Assembly (NCBI GenBank): GCA_009746045.1
Contig: RPFO01000891.1
Coordinates: 58,501-122,500, forward strand
DNA length: 64,000 bases
Source of the DNA: Mesostigma viride
Lineage: Eukaryota; Streptophyta; Mesostigmatophyceae; Mesostigmatales; Mesostigmataceae
Direction: 5' to 3'
In this document: one piece after another, positions 12,701-23,735 of the stretch
Numbering within the stretch: position 1 is the stretch's first letter
Layout: every line of letters begins with the position of its first letter
Position numbers and translations under genes: made by a program
The notes under the pieces: model-generated
Database searches by the model: none
Told to the model about the DNA's origin: nothing
The model's input: only the letters and a program-made list of their open reading frames with translations

Positions 12701-12855
12701 TCGGTGCACGGACAGTAACAAGGGCATACTTCGCACGGACACGTCGCCCCAAGAGCTCCGCCGGCAACTATAATCACTCCTATGCACAGGCACTGAAAAA
12801 ATAAAGTCTGAAGATACCATTTTCGGCATCGATCAACACCCTGTTTCCCAAGCAT
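1..12855 (-). CDS. Receptor-type class III nucleotide cyclase, tandem C1-C2 domains (partial at left edge)
   Basis: This gene would make a cyclic nucleotide from a nucleoside triphosphate at the plasma membrane in response to an extracellular ligand. I read ten exons, in transcript order: 12855-12547, 12396-12313, 11807-11112, 9868-9642, 8426-7514, 6023-5448, 4964-4893, 3429-2405, 1925-1694, 1263-<1. All junctions are GT-AG and every phase closes; summed codons give about 1,799 residues before the window edge. Order of parts: signal peptide, PBP-like ectodomain, EGF-like module, single membrane helix, cyclase C1, cyclase C2, Ser-rich tail. This resembles the receptor cyclases of algae and trypanosomatids rather than bacterial single-domain enzymes. 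The start at 12855 is uncertain, because a strong acceptor-like tract (TTATTTTTTCAG) ends near 12796 and an upstream first exon is possible. The 3' end lies outside the window. Confidence 0.85.
1694..4964 (-). CDS. Cyclase exons 7-9: catalytic domains C1 and C2
   Basis: Exons 4964-4893 (24 codons), 3429-2405 and 1925-1694. Spliced C1 reads [14 protein letters not shown] ... [15 protein letters not shown] ... [16 protein letters not shown]. It keeps both metal-binding aspartates (FTD and EGD) but has Asp and Lys where transition-state Asn and Arg normally sit. C2 reads [14 protein letters not shown] ... [15 protein letters not shown] ... [16 protein letters not shown]. It has lost both metal aspartates but retains Asn and Arg. 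The halves are complementary, so one composite active site at the C1/C2 interface is expected, as in animal transmembrane adenylyl cyclases. The purine-selecting positions of C2 look like Glu and Ser rather than Lys and Asp. The domain ends with [17 protein letters not shown] across the last splice. Confidence 0.82.
3447..4535. repeat. (GGGGGTAA)n-type array, about 1.1 kb, in cyclase intron 7
   Basis: Units of GGGGGTAA alternate with GGGGGGTAA, GGGGTAA and GGCGGGTAA variants. On the transcript strand the array is (TTACCCCC)n and ends only about 17 nt before the acceptor at 3430, so it extends the polypyrimidine tract. The G-rich strand could form G-quadruplexes. Confidence 0.95.
5448..6023 (-). 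CDS. Cyclase exon 6: EGF-like module, transmembrane helix, start of C1
   Basis: This 192-codon phase-0 exon has acceptor CTGCAG and donor GAC|GTGAGT. It contains an EGF-like Cys pattern ([16 protein letters not shown] ... [15 protein letters not shown]), then a single strongly hydrophobic helix ([20 protein letters not shown]) and a basic juxtamembrane region. The exon ends on MTVVFTD, the first metal-binding strand of a class III cyclase. The order shows that everything upstream is extracellular or luminal and everything downstream is cytosolic. Confidence 0.8.
6121..6553. repeat. Imperfect ACGC/ACATGC repeat in cyclase intron 5
   Basis: A 0.43-kb run of interleaved GCACGCAC and ACATGCAC units with a purer (ACGC)n core around 6300-6350. 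It lies in the 6024-7513 intron, next to the exon 6 acceptor side. Confidence 0.9.
6684..7513. repeat. Block series of 8-bp and 4-bp repeats reaching a splice donor
   Basis: Successive homogeneous blocks run left to right. They are poly-C with T (6691-6800), (CCCT)n to about 6911, (GCGACCCT)n about 13 copies to 7015, (CCATCGGC)n about 22 copies to 7196, (CCCAGCCA)n about 27 copies to 7410, and (CCCA)n to 7513. All periods are 8 or 4. On the transcript strand the last block is (GGGT)n and begins at the donor itself, CAG|GTGGGT. Confidence 0.95.
7514..9868 (-). CDS. Cyclase exons 4-5: membrane-distal/proximal ectodomain
   Basis: Exons 9868-9642 (acceptor GCCCCGCAG, donor TG|GTAGGT) and 8426-7514 (acceptor CTTCCCCAG, donor CAG|GTGGGT). 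The split Trp codon TG/G restores the frame. The 304-codon exon has several N-x-S/T sequons (NWT, NAT, NGS) and a PBP-like return segment ([10 protein letters not shown] ... AAACVDWQ) that runs into exon 6. This part may therefore be a second ligand-binding lobe, though I cannot assign it firmly. Exon 4 is Cys-rich ([13 protein letters not shown] ... HGCACFNRS), suggesting disulphide-bonded extracellular structure. The two flanking introns hold a 22-bp minisatellite and a 1-kb G/A-rich array. Confidence 0.65.
8440..9400. repeat. (GGGAAGGGGA)n G/A array in cyclase intron 4
   Basis: About 1 kb of purine-only sequence built from GGGGA and GGGAA steps, with a fairly regular 10-bp core between 8760 and 9190. 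On the transcript strand it is an uninterrupted polypyrimidine tract leading into the exon 5 acceptor at 8427. Confidence 0.95.
10195..10612. repeat. 22-bp minisatellite, about 19 copies, in cyclase intron 3
   Basis: The unit is CCATCGTGCGATCCATAYACGG, with C/T at one position and early copies carrying GCCA for GCGA. One deletion junction (GTGCGATCCGTGCGATCC) lies near 10540. There are no unique spacers, so this is not a CRISPR. Confidence 0.95.
10821..10965. repeat. About 33-bp minisatellite, 4-5 copies
   Basis: Units around CTACGACACAACGATGAGGGGGCATCC repeat with small indels. They are in the same intron as the 22-bp array and are not coding. Confidence 0.85.
11112..12855 (-). CDS. Cyclase exons 1-3: signal peptide and PBP-like ligand-binding domain
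   Basis: Exons 12855-12547, 12396-12313 and 11807-11112. The N-terminus has a basic stretch, then a hydrophobic core ([15 protein letters not shown]) followed by a Cys-rich [12 protein letters not shown] segment, consistent with a secreted or membrane protein. From [10 protein letters not shown] onward the fold pattern is that of periplasmic sugar-binding/LacI-type receptors. There is an alternating beta start, then [12 protein letters not shown] joined across the splice to [20 protein letters not shown], the classic 'D-I-I ... A...GIPV' strand pattern, and near the end [20 protein letters not shown] resembles the hinge and return helix. Exon 2 is only 28 codons. Its upstream donor TAT|GTGCGT was chosen because it keeps phase and avoids a stop in the alternatives. 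The ligand is unknown. Confidence 0.72.
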
Positions 12856-13914
12856 GGGTGGTAATTGGCTGCCGCCCGTTCATGCGCCTCAAAGGCTTTC
12901 AACTCTGGGGTCATAAAAAATAATGCGGTACCATGTACAGCCCCCCTTTGTGCGCGCGGTAATCACACAGTTCAATTGGTGCGAGGCGCCTTTCCCAGGT
13001 TTGGCCTGTTTGAACGTACTCATTGCCGTCCCGTGGGGGAGCCATGGCACATAACGACGTTCCTAGCAGAGATAAGATAAAAATAGGATATGCCGGCGGA
13101 AGCAGCAGCTGTAATGCTCCATGCTTCACACACTGCTAGATTATTCCGTGTGCCGAAGCTGCTTTATAACGTTGAGAGTTCATTGTTCGTGCCATTGTTT
13201 TTACCTCTGGTTTACGTGCGACCAACCACACCCTCAGCTTTCAATTTATTAGGTGAGCGACTGAGAGGCGACCGGGAAAACGATACCGTCACAAACCCAG
13301 TCACGCCAAAACCCAAATGTCGTTCCAGTTGTTGTTGACGCCGCACATTGGGCAGCAGAGATTTTATATTATCTGGCGGAGCCAATTTTCGGAAGAACCG
13401 TTAGGTTCGCCAGAATTGGCGAAGCTTATAAGGCCGTACACGTGAGAAAACATAGGAATAGGGGATGAAAATCCGTCAATCCATCCATACATACATCCAT
13501 CCATCCATACATCCACCGAATTTGTCCCGAATTTGCAAGCATAAGGGGTCGGGGGTCAGGCCATGTCCCGAATTTGCACGCAGAAGGGGCCGTGGGACAC
13601 AAGTCACACAACAACAACAACAACAACACGGTAGCAGAAAGGTGTACAGGCTGCACGGCAGGCAACCTAACGGATAATGTACTCAGCACCAGCAATGCGC
13701 CCGAAATGAAAAAATGAAAGAAATGCTCATCAGCTGCTATCTACAGTGCTGTAAGCGGAACCACAGACAAGAAATGAAAGAAATTACGGTAGCGCCCGCA
13801 CCATTGTGATATTAAACGCTATATCCCATATTCTGACACGATGCCCATGACTTGCCGGACCAAAATCATTTCATCAATTCTAATGATGATCATGATTATG
13901 ATGATCATGATTAT
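12856..13914. other. Upstream/intergenic stretch between cyclase and satellite
   Basis: No gene was recognised. It holds short CATC and AAC microsatellites (13470-13520, 13606-13625), a small hairpin (TTCGCCAGAATTGGCGAA, near 13408), a partly duplicated segment at 13515-13590 and a 21-bp motif at 13375-13395 that recurs inverted at 24583-24603. An alternative first exon or the promoter of the cyclase gene would lie in this stretch. Confidence 0.5.
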
Positions 13915-15380
13915 GACCGCTGTTGTCGGAATGCCAGCGCACACGTCCCCTATGCCGCAAGACAATCCAGGTACGCTCCCCATGTGTCTTTTGCGCCTTT
14001 CTGTAGTCGGGGCTGATGTCGTTGGGTCGCTAAAACACGCTACGATGCTGGAAACGTTACCCATTATGACGACCGCGATCATTCTTGTCTTCCTGCACGC
14101 GCCTTGCCGTTTACTTTCTTGGCGCAGTTGCCGGGGCGCTCCAGGGGGGTGATGGCCCCGGGCTACCAGCGCACACCCCTATTATGCCGCAAGACAATCC
14201 AGGTACGCTCCCCATGTGTCTTTTGCGCCTTTCTGTAGTCGGGGCTGATGTCGTTGGGTCGCTAAAACACGCTACGATGCTGGAAACGTTACCCATTATG
14301 ACGACCGCGATCATTCTTGTCTTCCTGCACGCGCCTTGCCGTTTACTTTCTTGGCGCAGTTGCCGGGGCGCTCCAGGGGGTGATGGCCCCGGGCTACCAG
14401 CGCACACCCCTATTATGCCGCAAGACAATCCAGGTACGCTCCCCATGTGTCTTTTGCGCCTTTCTGTAGTCGGGGCTGATGTCGTTGGGTCGCTAAAACA
14501 CGCTACGATGCTGGAAACGTTACCCATTATGACGACCGCGATCATTCTTGTCTTCCTGCACGCGCCTTGCCGTTTACTTTCTTGGCGCAGTTGCCGGGGC
14601 GCTCCAGGGGGTGATGGCCCCGGGCTACCAGCGCACGCCCCTATCGTGGCGCAAGACAATCCAGGTACGCTCCCCATGTGTCTTTTGCGCCTTTCTGTAG
14701 TCGGGGCTGATGTCGTTGGGTCGCTAAAACACGCTACGATGCTGGAAACGTTACCCATTATGACGACCGCGATCATTCTTGTCTTCCTGCACGCGCCTTG
14801 CCGTTTACTTTCTTGGCGCAGTTGCCGGGGCGCTCCAGGGGGGTGATGGCCCCGGGCTACCAGCGCACACCCCTATTGTGGCGCAAGACAATCCAGGTAC
14901 GCTCCCCATGTGTCTTTTGCGCCTTTCTGTAGTCGGGGCTGATGTCGTTGGGTCGCTAAAACACGCTACGATGCTGGAAACGTTACCCATTATGACGACC
15001 GCGATCATTCTTGTCTTCCTGCACGCGCCTTGCCGTTTACTTTCTTGGCGCAGTTGCCGGGGCGCTCCAGGGGGTGATGGCCCCGGGCTACCAGCGCACA
15101 CCCCTATTGTGGCGCAAGACAATCCAGGTACGCTCCCCATGTGTCTTTTGCGCCTTTCTGTAGTCGGGGCTGATGTCGTTGGGTCGCTAAAACACGCTAC
15201 GATGCTGGAAACGTTACCCATTATGACGACCGCGATCATTCTTGTCTTCCTGCACGCGCCTTGCCGTTTACTTTCTTGGCGCAGTTGCCGGGGCGCTCCA
15301 GGGGGTGATGGCCCCGGGCTACCAGCGCACACCCCTATTGTGGCGCAAGACAATCCAGGTACGCTCCCCATGTGTCTTTG
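13915..15380. repeat. 231/232-bp satellite, about 6.3 head-to-tail copies
   Basis: Equivalent points recur at 13951, 14183, 14414, 14645, 14877, 15108 and 15339, so the period is 231 or 232 bp with near identity between copies. Because 231 is 77 codons, long open frames run through several units on both strands. The 232-bp copies shift the frame and there is no domain, so I treat these as non-coding. The last copy stops 200 bp before the Helitron reading frame. Confidence 0.93.
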
Positions 15381-15575
15381 ACCGTGCACGCGCCCTGTTT
15401 ACACACTTGACTAACAGGTGTAGGTACGCTCCCACGCCCACTAACCACGACCACGATGTTCCCCGTGATATACTTCTTACAGCCATGTCATGACTTACCG
15501 CTCCAATGTAATGTGCGTGCCCACAACTGAACAGTTTTTTTCTCCCTCCTATGATTTTCCTCCTATTATGTTCCT

Positions 15576-18500
15576 ATGTCTTGTGCAGCATTTGACCCCC
15601 CCGGTGAAAGGTCCTTTCAGGGTGGTAGTAGGGGGGCGTTAAGGAGTCGTGGGAGGGGGATAGGAAGGGGCGGGAGGGCACGCGGAAGACCACCGGTTAG
15701 GACTCCTAGTACCAGAGTATCTAGAGTCACGGTCTTCACACCACAAGGAAGCCGTTCCGTGGATGTAGCGCAGGAGGACACCCCACCGTGGAACGAGACG
15801 CCAAAAAGTAAAAACAGTAGGAAGAAGGCCAATGCCAGGAAGCGCAAGAACGCTCTAGACGAATTACGGCAAAGGGGTGGTCCTTTGACCGCCGAGCTAA
15901 ATGCGCTAGCACCTGCAGATAGAGAAGCAAACCGGCGGCAACGCTTGGCTATAGATGTGGATTATGCAAATAGGCGAGCTGAACAGCTACAGGGCGCAGA
16001 GGCCAACCGGCAAGCGCGCGCAGCGACCGATCCAGACTATGCACTTAGGCTGGCTCAGCAACAACAAAATGCAGAGGCCAACCGGCAAGCGCGCGCAGCG
16101 ACCGATCCAGACTATGCACTTAGGCTGGCTCAGCAACAACAGACTGCAGAGGCCAACCGACAAGAACGCATGGCTGTAGAGGTGGATTATGCAAATAGGC
16201 GGGCTGAACAGCTACAGGGTGCAGAGGCTAACCGGCAAGCGCACGCAGCAACCGATCCAGACTATGCACTTAGGCTGGCTCAGCGACAACAAACTGCAGA
16301 GGCCAACCGGCAAGCGCGCGCAGCGACCGATCCAGACTATGCACTTAGGCTGGCTCAGCAACAACAAACTGCAGCGGCCAACCGGCAAGCGCGCACAGCG
16401 ACCGATCCAGACTACGCACTTAGGCTGGCTCAGCAACAACAAACTGCAGAGGCCAACCGACAAGAACGCATGGCTGTAGAGGTGGATTATGCAAATAGGC
16501 GGGCTGAACAGCTACAGGGCGCAGAGGCCACCCGACAAGAGCGCATGGCTGTAGAGGTGGAGTATGCAGACCGGAGAAGACAACAGTTACGGGGATCTCA
16601 AGCAACGTTCCAAGAGCGTATCTCTAATGATCCAGATCGTGCAGGACAACGGCTTGCCTCTCGCAGACATTATGAGCAGAACCGGGCAGAGCGTCGGCGT
16701 TTAGACAACGATTATGATGAGCAGCGATCCGCGCAGCTAAAGGCTATCCAAGCTCGTGTGAAGGAACGTGCTAGTCAACCAGAATACGCTCAGCGGCGCA
16801 GGGATCAAGTCGATAAGGCATCGGCCAACCGAATTGCGCTAGCCCAGTTGGCAGCCAAGCCAACAACTGATGTGCAGCGACAAAGTAATGCAGTCCGCCG
16901 AACGAGGGAAGCCTCACTTGCGCGAGGGGATCCTCAAAAGCCGGAGCCTTGGCATTCTATTCAATGTTTCCATGAGAAGTTGGCTAGCATCCCCATCCCA
17001 GAGTGCACTACATGTAATGAGCGGTGGCCCGATATGGTAATGGCGCGGTCTCTTGCAAACGTGTGCGATCGTTGCTCCAAGGACAAGGGAGTTGTAAAGA
17101 AATTCTCGGTGGACAACGATATGGACCCTGGGCCAATGCCGGAAGGGCTTCCCGAGCTGACCATTGTAGAGGAGGCTCTTATTTCACGGATCTCTACGTG
17201 CATGAGCATGTATAGGATGCCTCACGGGGCCATTGGCTACCGTGGCCATGTATGTAACGTGCCGCAACGGGTGGAAGAGGTAGTGGAACAGCTTCCACGG
17301 CGGGTAGGTGCCTTGGACATCTTGGTAGTACGGAGGAAGGGGAGGGCGGGCACACACAAAGATTTCAAAGTGCGGCGTGAGGCAATCGTGAAATGGCTTG
17401 TCTGGCTACAAAAGAACAACCCGTTCTATCATGATATTCAAATTGATGCAGCGGCACTGGATGCCTTGCCTAGTGATGACTATGTTACGGAGCAGCTGCC
17501 CATCTTGGAAGAGGATGGTGCAGAGGGCAATGAGGAGCAAGGGCCTGCGGGGACTGGGGCGCGAGATGGCATTGCCGATGGGCCTTGCCCAACAATGGAT
17601 GACCCCGACGCTCCGTTGCCATCCTCAGGCGCAGTAAGGGAGCCCGCACTTGCCCTAGAAGCGCAAACCATCCAACGCACATTAGACGACCTCAGGGGCG
17701 AGCCTAGGGAGGACAGGCATGCGAGAAATGAGCCCATAGCATGGCCTGAGCATGGCCAAGACCCGATCAATGAGTATAGTCACGAAGGTTATTTCTCAAT
17801 GGCGTTCCCAACACTATTCCCCTATGGGAAACCCATACTCGAGGGATCCGCTGAGCATCCGGCTCATCCATGGGGTTGCGCACTACACTCGGTGCGCGTT
17901 ATTACTGTTTCAATGTCCGAGTATATGCGCCATTTAATGATGTACCGCGACGGTCGCTTTGCCCAACATGCTCGCTTCCGATATGCTGCATTGAACACCG
18001 TGATGAGGTGGCAAGCAATGAGTGTATCAAAGGTATTTGTTCGTAGGAATTGCCCGAACCTTAGCTTTGAAGAACTAAAGCAACGTATCGAAGCAGGAGA
18101 TGTGTCTGTTGTCAACCAACTGCTCCGCTGGGGTGGCGTCTTGCGTGGCACTCCGCAATATTGGGCGAAAGAACGGAGCAGAGCATCCGCATTCCTTTAC
18201 TTTCACCATTTCTTTTACGACACAATGCCAACTCTATTCTACACTACCTCAGCTGCTGAGCTGCATTGGCCGCATTTACATCGGCTGTTCCCAGACCATG
18301 GTGCATATTTGGGCAACGAGGGGTTGTCAGAGCAGCAACAACTCAAACTAAGGCAAGCGGCGGTCAACTCAAATCCAGCTTTATGTGCGTGGCATTTCCA
18401 TCACTTCAACGAGCTTTGGCATAGCGAGGTGTTGTATGGGGCGCAGGGCTGGGTCGACGATTTTGGTCGATATGAGTTCGCACAAAACCGGGGTATGACA

Positions 18501-21500
18501 CACTGCCACAGCCTCGGTGTGGTTCAAGGGGCACCCACGATAACAGAAATCGAGGATATGCTAGCCATTCTAGACATGGGGCGCACTGAGGAGTATGCCA
18601 CCGCAGTGCAACATGTTCTATATTGGATAAGAGATAACATCGGGTTAACGTCGTGGCACCCCGGGTGTTGTGCCCATCATGCATGGCCGCCCCCCGACGG
18701 TGGAAAAAACGCACCACCCGCTGTGTGCCCCCTTAGACGGTCGTGGTTGGATATTCCAGACACCGAGGAAGATCGGGCCAAGGATTTTGAAGACTTAGTA
18801 AATCGGGTTATGATCCATAAATGCAACTCATATTGTTTAAAGTTGCAGCCCGACCGCGTCACCCGCAAATGTAGGATGGGGTACGATGGTAGTGCCGCTT
18901 TCCGGCGTGCGTGCTCGTGCGCTTCTTGTGCACCTAGACATTGTGGTGGTGCCACACGCCCACCGCATGCGCATCATGGCACGGAATGTACTGCATGTAA
19001 GGATGAAGCTGAAGAGGCCATGGCATCCGGTGACAATGAGGACATGCCTGCTTGTTATTGGAGGGTGGAGAAGGACATGAGGGGGCAGTGGGTCGTTGTC
19101 CCCCCGCGCAACCACCCCAAGATGGTTATGGCGACTCCTTGGCATTTGTGTGGGTGTCGATCGAATTGTGACATGCAGTATATATGCAGTTTCCGCGCGC
19201 TGGTGAGCTATGTGCTAAAGTATCAAACCAAGGCGGAGAAAAAATCCTCCGCATTCCAATCAATGTTCCAAGACATCTTCCGCGATGTGGCGCAACGCGC
19301 CATTGCGGCGGACCGTACCCCAACCGTGCAAGGCGCCCTCAACAAGGTGTTAAACATTGGGATAGGGGCAAGGGACTACAGCTCTGTGGAGACATGCCAT
19401 CTGTTGCTCGGACTTCCTCTGACCCGGTGCTCACGTACAACGGTTGACGTCTCGCTCGATGGCGGGGCCTTCCTTGAACCAGCTGAAGATGGAGATGGGA
19501 TTCGGCTAGCCAAAACGTGGAAGCAATGGTACGCCGCTCGGCCAGCCGACTTAGAGGAGGTAACTTTCTATGAGCTGGTGGCACAATTCAACAAGGAATA
19601 CAATGAGCGCAAGGGTCCGTTAGCAGTCCCCGTGTTCAAGCCTTGGAGACCCGCAACTCCCACTGACCCTAACCACGAGGAGTATTGCCGGATGAAGCTG
19701 CTCATGCATGTTGCATGGAGGGAAGAAGGAGACGTGCTACAACAGTTTAACGTGGATAACTACACTGCGGCATTTTATGAGTGGGTGGAGTCGGGGGAAG
19801 CACCGCTAGTTGTGCAGCGCGAGTTTTTATCGGCTGTTGAAGACGAGCTTGCAGCGATGCAAATGGGAGATGATCGAGAGCAGCACTCAGATTTAGAAGA
19901 GGAAGACCGTGATGCGCGGGAAACGGATGATGAGCTTGCTTTGTTTCAAGTGCTTCCAAGTTTCCGGAATGATGATGCCATCTCTCCGGTACATGCTAAC
20001 CACGACTGGGAGGAGGCTGGACGTGCTTGGCACGTCAATCCCGTGGATATAGAGGGTTGGATAATGCACCACAAAGAGTCTGGCCTTGAAGGTGTTGACC
20101 TTGACGAGCACCTTGCGGGCATCCACCTCGACCGCCTGAATGCTAACCAGGCATTTGTTGTCGATATTGTTGCAGAACGGTTGACACGCATGCTGCAACC
20201 TGGTGCCTCCGTTGAGCAGCTACTATTATATATCATGGGGACCGCGGGCACAGGGAAATCCTACACTGTCCACGCGATTTTGAAAAAGGTGTTGCAAATC
20301 ACGAATGGTCAACGGTCTGCCATCGCGCTGGCGGCCCCAAGTGGGTGCGCTGCGCTCAACATAAAAGGGCAAACCCTTCACTCATTGCTTTCGTTGCCAG
20401 TTAACAAAGCATTTGAGGAGTTAGAAGACGAAAAGCTGTTTGCGCTTCAGGCTAGGTGTGAGCATCTTAAGATATTAGTCATTGATGAACGTAGCATGGT
20501 TGGTCAAGTGATGTTATCACGGGTGGACCGGCGGCTACGTCAGGCCACAGGTGTTGCAGATTTGCCATTTGGAGGTGTAAGCGTGATACTAGTGGGGGAT
20601 GATGGGCAGTTACCACCCGTGGGAGATATGCCACTATACTCCAAAAGCGTGGGCAGGCGGGCGCAAGAGGCTATCGAGGGGGTAACCGCCTACCAACAGT
20701 TCAAGGACGTGGTGGAGCTCGACCGAGTGGAGCGCCAAGATGGAGACTCCCCGTTTCTGCAGGTGTGGAACAAATGGCATCACCTTCCTTCAAGTAACGT
20801 TCAGCTTTGGTGTTTCAATCGATCAAGTTGGCGTGACGCGATGTTTATAACATCTTCTCCTCATTTCTTGTTTTTCCATTTCATGTTTTACATTGCTGCA
20901 GGTGTTACTGAGGATACGGGACGGAGACATCCAGATGGCTGATTGGGAATGGCTGAAGACAAGGCAACTGCAAACGTTGCCAGCTCATGAACAGGCTGCG
21001 TTTGCCAGCGCGACTCGCTTAATGGCCAAGGCGAGTGATGTGCGGGATTGGAACATGGACAAGATCAGAGAACTGGGGAAGCCAATTGCGCGCATCCGTG
21101 CCTTGCATAACTATGCCATTGCTGCCCAAGCTGATGCCGATGATGCCGCGGGGTTAGAGACTGAAATTTGTTTGGCAGAGGGTGCGACGGTGATGTTGCG
21201 TAGCAATTTGTGGCTAGATCACGGGTTGGTGAATGGGGCGGTAGGGGTTGTCAAGGCCATTGTATACAATCCAGGCACAAAGCCACCCGATGTACCAGCT
21301 GCTGTACTAGTCCACTTCCCTGGATATACGGGGCCAGGGTTCAATGGGGTGCCAGGCTTGGTTGTGGTAGAGGCGTTAACGTGCCCGCCGTTCATGTACA
21401 AAGGTAAGTTTTGTACCAGAACACAGCTGCCATTGTCACTTGCGTGGGCTATAACTATCCACAAGAGCCAGGGGATGACCATTGGGCCCGGGAATCCGAT

Positions 21501-22260
21501 TCAAAGGGCGGTAGTCAATATCGGTAGCGAGGAATTTGCAGCAGGACTAACGTTTGTGGCGTTGTCTAGAGCTAAGAATCCTGAATGTTTTGCGTGGGAC
21601 CCTGCCCCAGACTTTGCTAGGCTTCAGCGCATAGCAAAAGGGAAAAACTTGAAGGCAAGGAAACATGAGGAGCAAAGGTTGAGGAACATGGCAGCAGATA
21701 CCAAGGTCAGGTACCGGCATTTACTACGTCAAGAACTTGCGCGACCGGTGGATGATGTAGACCCACATAGCAATCATCAGGCAGATGACATTCAGCACCA
21801 ACCACACACACCCATGGATGACTCTACCTCGCAACGTCCCATGCGGTTTAGGACAGTTAATGGAGTGTGGCCTTGCAGTTATGGCACTATTGACACAACA
21901 TTTGATTTTCTGTTGACCCCCCAAGCACCCACACTCACTCCTGCGGCAATGTTGGGAATGACCCCCATCGTGGGTAGGGCAAGTGGCAGTCGAGTCCCTT
22001 TGCACACACGTGTTGGGCGGCCTGCAAGGGGCCGAGATGTACATTTCAAGGTGAATCCGGGCGTTACTTACGATGAAGCTCGGGCCTTGATACAAGCACT
22101 TGAGATATCGGGCATTTCGTCTGTTAGGGTAGGTATCGTCGAGAGTGATGGGCAGGGTCCCTGGCGCTTCTCAGGTGCTGTTGCAGAGGGGGATTATGAC
22201 CGGATGTTGTCGTACTTGGGCGAGTTGACAAGGATGATTTTTTACACTCACGTTGCTTGA
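15576..22260 (+). CDS. Helitron Rep/helicase transposase, apparently intact (one intron)
   Basis: Rolling-circle transposase of a Helitron. Exons 15576-20762 and 20902-22260, with a 139-bp GT-AG intron, give 2,181 residues without a stop. The N-terminus is Arg/Gly-rich, followed by at least nine 25-residue Arg/Gln-rich repeats (about 130-360). Next comes a Cys-pair region like the DUF6570 segment of Helitrons (about 475-570), then the Rep core: PTLFYTTSAAELHW, HUH motif as H976-C-H978, a zinc-binding segment (HKCNSYC...KC), and catalytic Tyr pair Y1212/Y1216 with K1219. The PIF1-like helicase has Walker A GTAGTGKS (about 1555), VIDERSMV, LVGDDGQLPP, then after the intron TIHKSQGMT and FVALSRA. 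The start is uncertain: TCTTGTGCAG just after the ATG looks like a splice acceptor. About 150 C-terminal residues are unassigned. Confidence 0.9.
15960..16560 (+). repeat. 75-bp coding repeat inside the Helitron gene
   Basis: At least nine 75-bp units encode 25-residue repeats of two types, ANRQARAATDPDYALRLAQQ and ANRQERMAVEVDYANRRAEQ. Weaker copies follow to about residue 430. Their length and charge suggest an extended helical, possibly nucleic-acid-binding, region. Confidence 0.9.
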
Positions 22261-22261
22261 T

Positions 22262-22290
22262 ACGGCACCTGGTTTAGGTGCCTAGGCCGT
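22262..22290 (+). other. Hairpin just after the Helitron stop, possible 3' terminal structure
   Basis: A 7-bp stem, GGCACCT/AGGTGCC (22264-22270 and 22276-22282), with a 5-nt loop, starts 4 nt after the TGA and is followed directly by CTAG. Helitrons end with a hairpin and CTRR, but usually with about 10 nt between them. The spacing here does not fit well and a transcript 3' hairpin is the alternative. Confidence 0.3.
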
Positions 22291-23735
22291 TTTCACGCAG
22301 GTGCTCCGTCCGTGCATGTGTAGCTTGTGTTACTTGACCCTGGAGCAGGTATACCGGGAAGACACCGCCACACCTGACGTGGGACGAACGAGCGCGACCT
22401 GTGCGACATCCTCCTGTGGCTCAAGTGCTGAAGAAGAGTTGCTCGCGGTTGTGTTAACCCATTAACGATACTGATACAGATGTTCAGCACTAAAGGGCCT
22501 CTATGGAGCTTTTATTGAGAAAAACGTGGCAACTTGCACAGCGATGGAGTGTAGGGTAGAGGGTTGTAGACCCGCCCTGCGCACGCCTGTGAGGGTGCTC
22601 CGGTATGTAGTGTGCATCCTTTGTGTGCGTTATCATTAGTTGGCCTACTCACTGCCAAGTGGGAGTGTAATTGTTCGTGGTGGGAGTCCTGCCTTGGATG
22701 CCGTCCGCCCCGGCAAGCCCTCCTCCAGGCAGTCAGGGGAACCACCATTGGGGGGAGGTGGCTCAATTGATGGAGGTGGTAAGCCCCTGCACCGATTGGC
22801 TAGTCGGTCGAATCCCACGGATGACGTAACTCTCACTGCGTAATGGGAAGCTGATTGGTGGTGGCGTAGTCATGGGATGCGTAGGTCTACTTCATGATTA
22901 CCCGCTATCTTACTTTGTTTTTATCGTGGTCCTCTCTACTGCTGCAAGGGGCTCCCTACCTGTTGGGGGCGGGGGGGGCGGGTTATCTTTGTTAGTTACG
23001 CCGTCTATCAGTGGCGTTACGTCCGAGAGATATGGACTTGCCTACAGAGGGTGGTACTGACGTGTTGATCGGGAGTTCCGGTTGAGCCTGTGATACATTT
23101 GTGGTTGATCAAGCATGACTATATGCTTTATAGTTTTCGGAAGACACCGACGCACGGCTGACACGCGTGGTTGACACTATATGTACCAACTTGATTGATT
23201 GGGTGGTTATGCCCTTTCATACTCCTTCACGATGCATGGCTTTACATTTCCCTTCCTTATTTAAGTGAATGACATGGGGAGACATGCTTTAGGACTTGGC
23301 GCACTTTGCCTGAGCAAGGTGTGACAATTAATCCACCGCTATAAATGTCAATGGACCAAGTTCCCGCTAGTGGAAATAACGTTACTTGATACTAGATTTA
23401 GGGAGGTCCTGTGTTCGTAACTTGCTGGTCGCTACTGTGGTTTCTCATATTCGGTGTTGTCCGTAGAATCTCATATTTGGGCAGCTAGCCCCGTGCACGT
23501 TGAGCGCTTACTGTCAACAATACAAGATTTAGACGCGTAGGGGGGCAAGAATCAATTGTGCGTCGGCACGATAGCATGCATCATTCACGATTTGTAGTCA
23601 CGTACGAAGGGCATCTACTTATTTCGGCAGAGCAACGGGGGTTGTTTAGTTAGTAGTTAGTTAGTACTTAGTTAGTTAGTTAAAATAGTTAGTCAGTTAG
23701 TGAGCTAGTTAGAACGTGATAGGTAGGTAGGTAGG
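22291..23735. other. Non-coding stretch 3' of the Helitron
   Basis: No gene or RNA was recognised. The stretch is moderately AT-richer than the coding parts. A GTTA/GTAG-rich patch (23648-23750) precedes the tail of a LINE fragment. Confidence 0.4.

Noticed and set aside
14085-15381. 253- and 200-codon open frames in the 231-bp satellite
   Set aside because: Frames exist on both strands because the period is 77 codons. The 232-bp units break them and there is no domain or start/stop logic.
22780-22850. Possible tRNA (GGTCGAATCCCACGG resembles a T-arm)
   Set aside because: No matching acceptor stem, D-arm or anticodon stem could be drawn around it.
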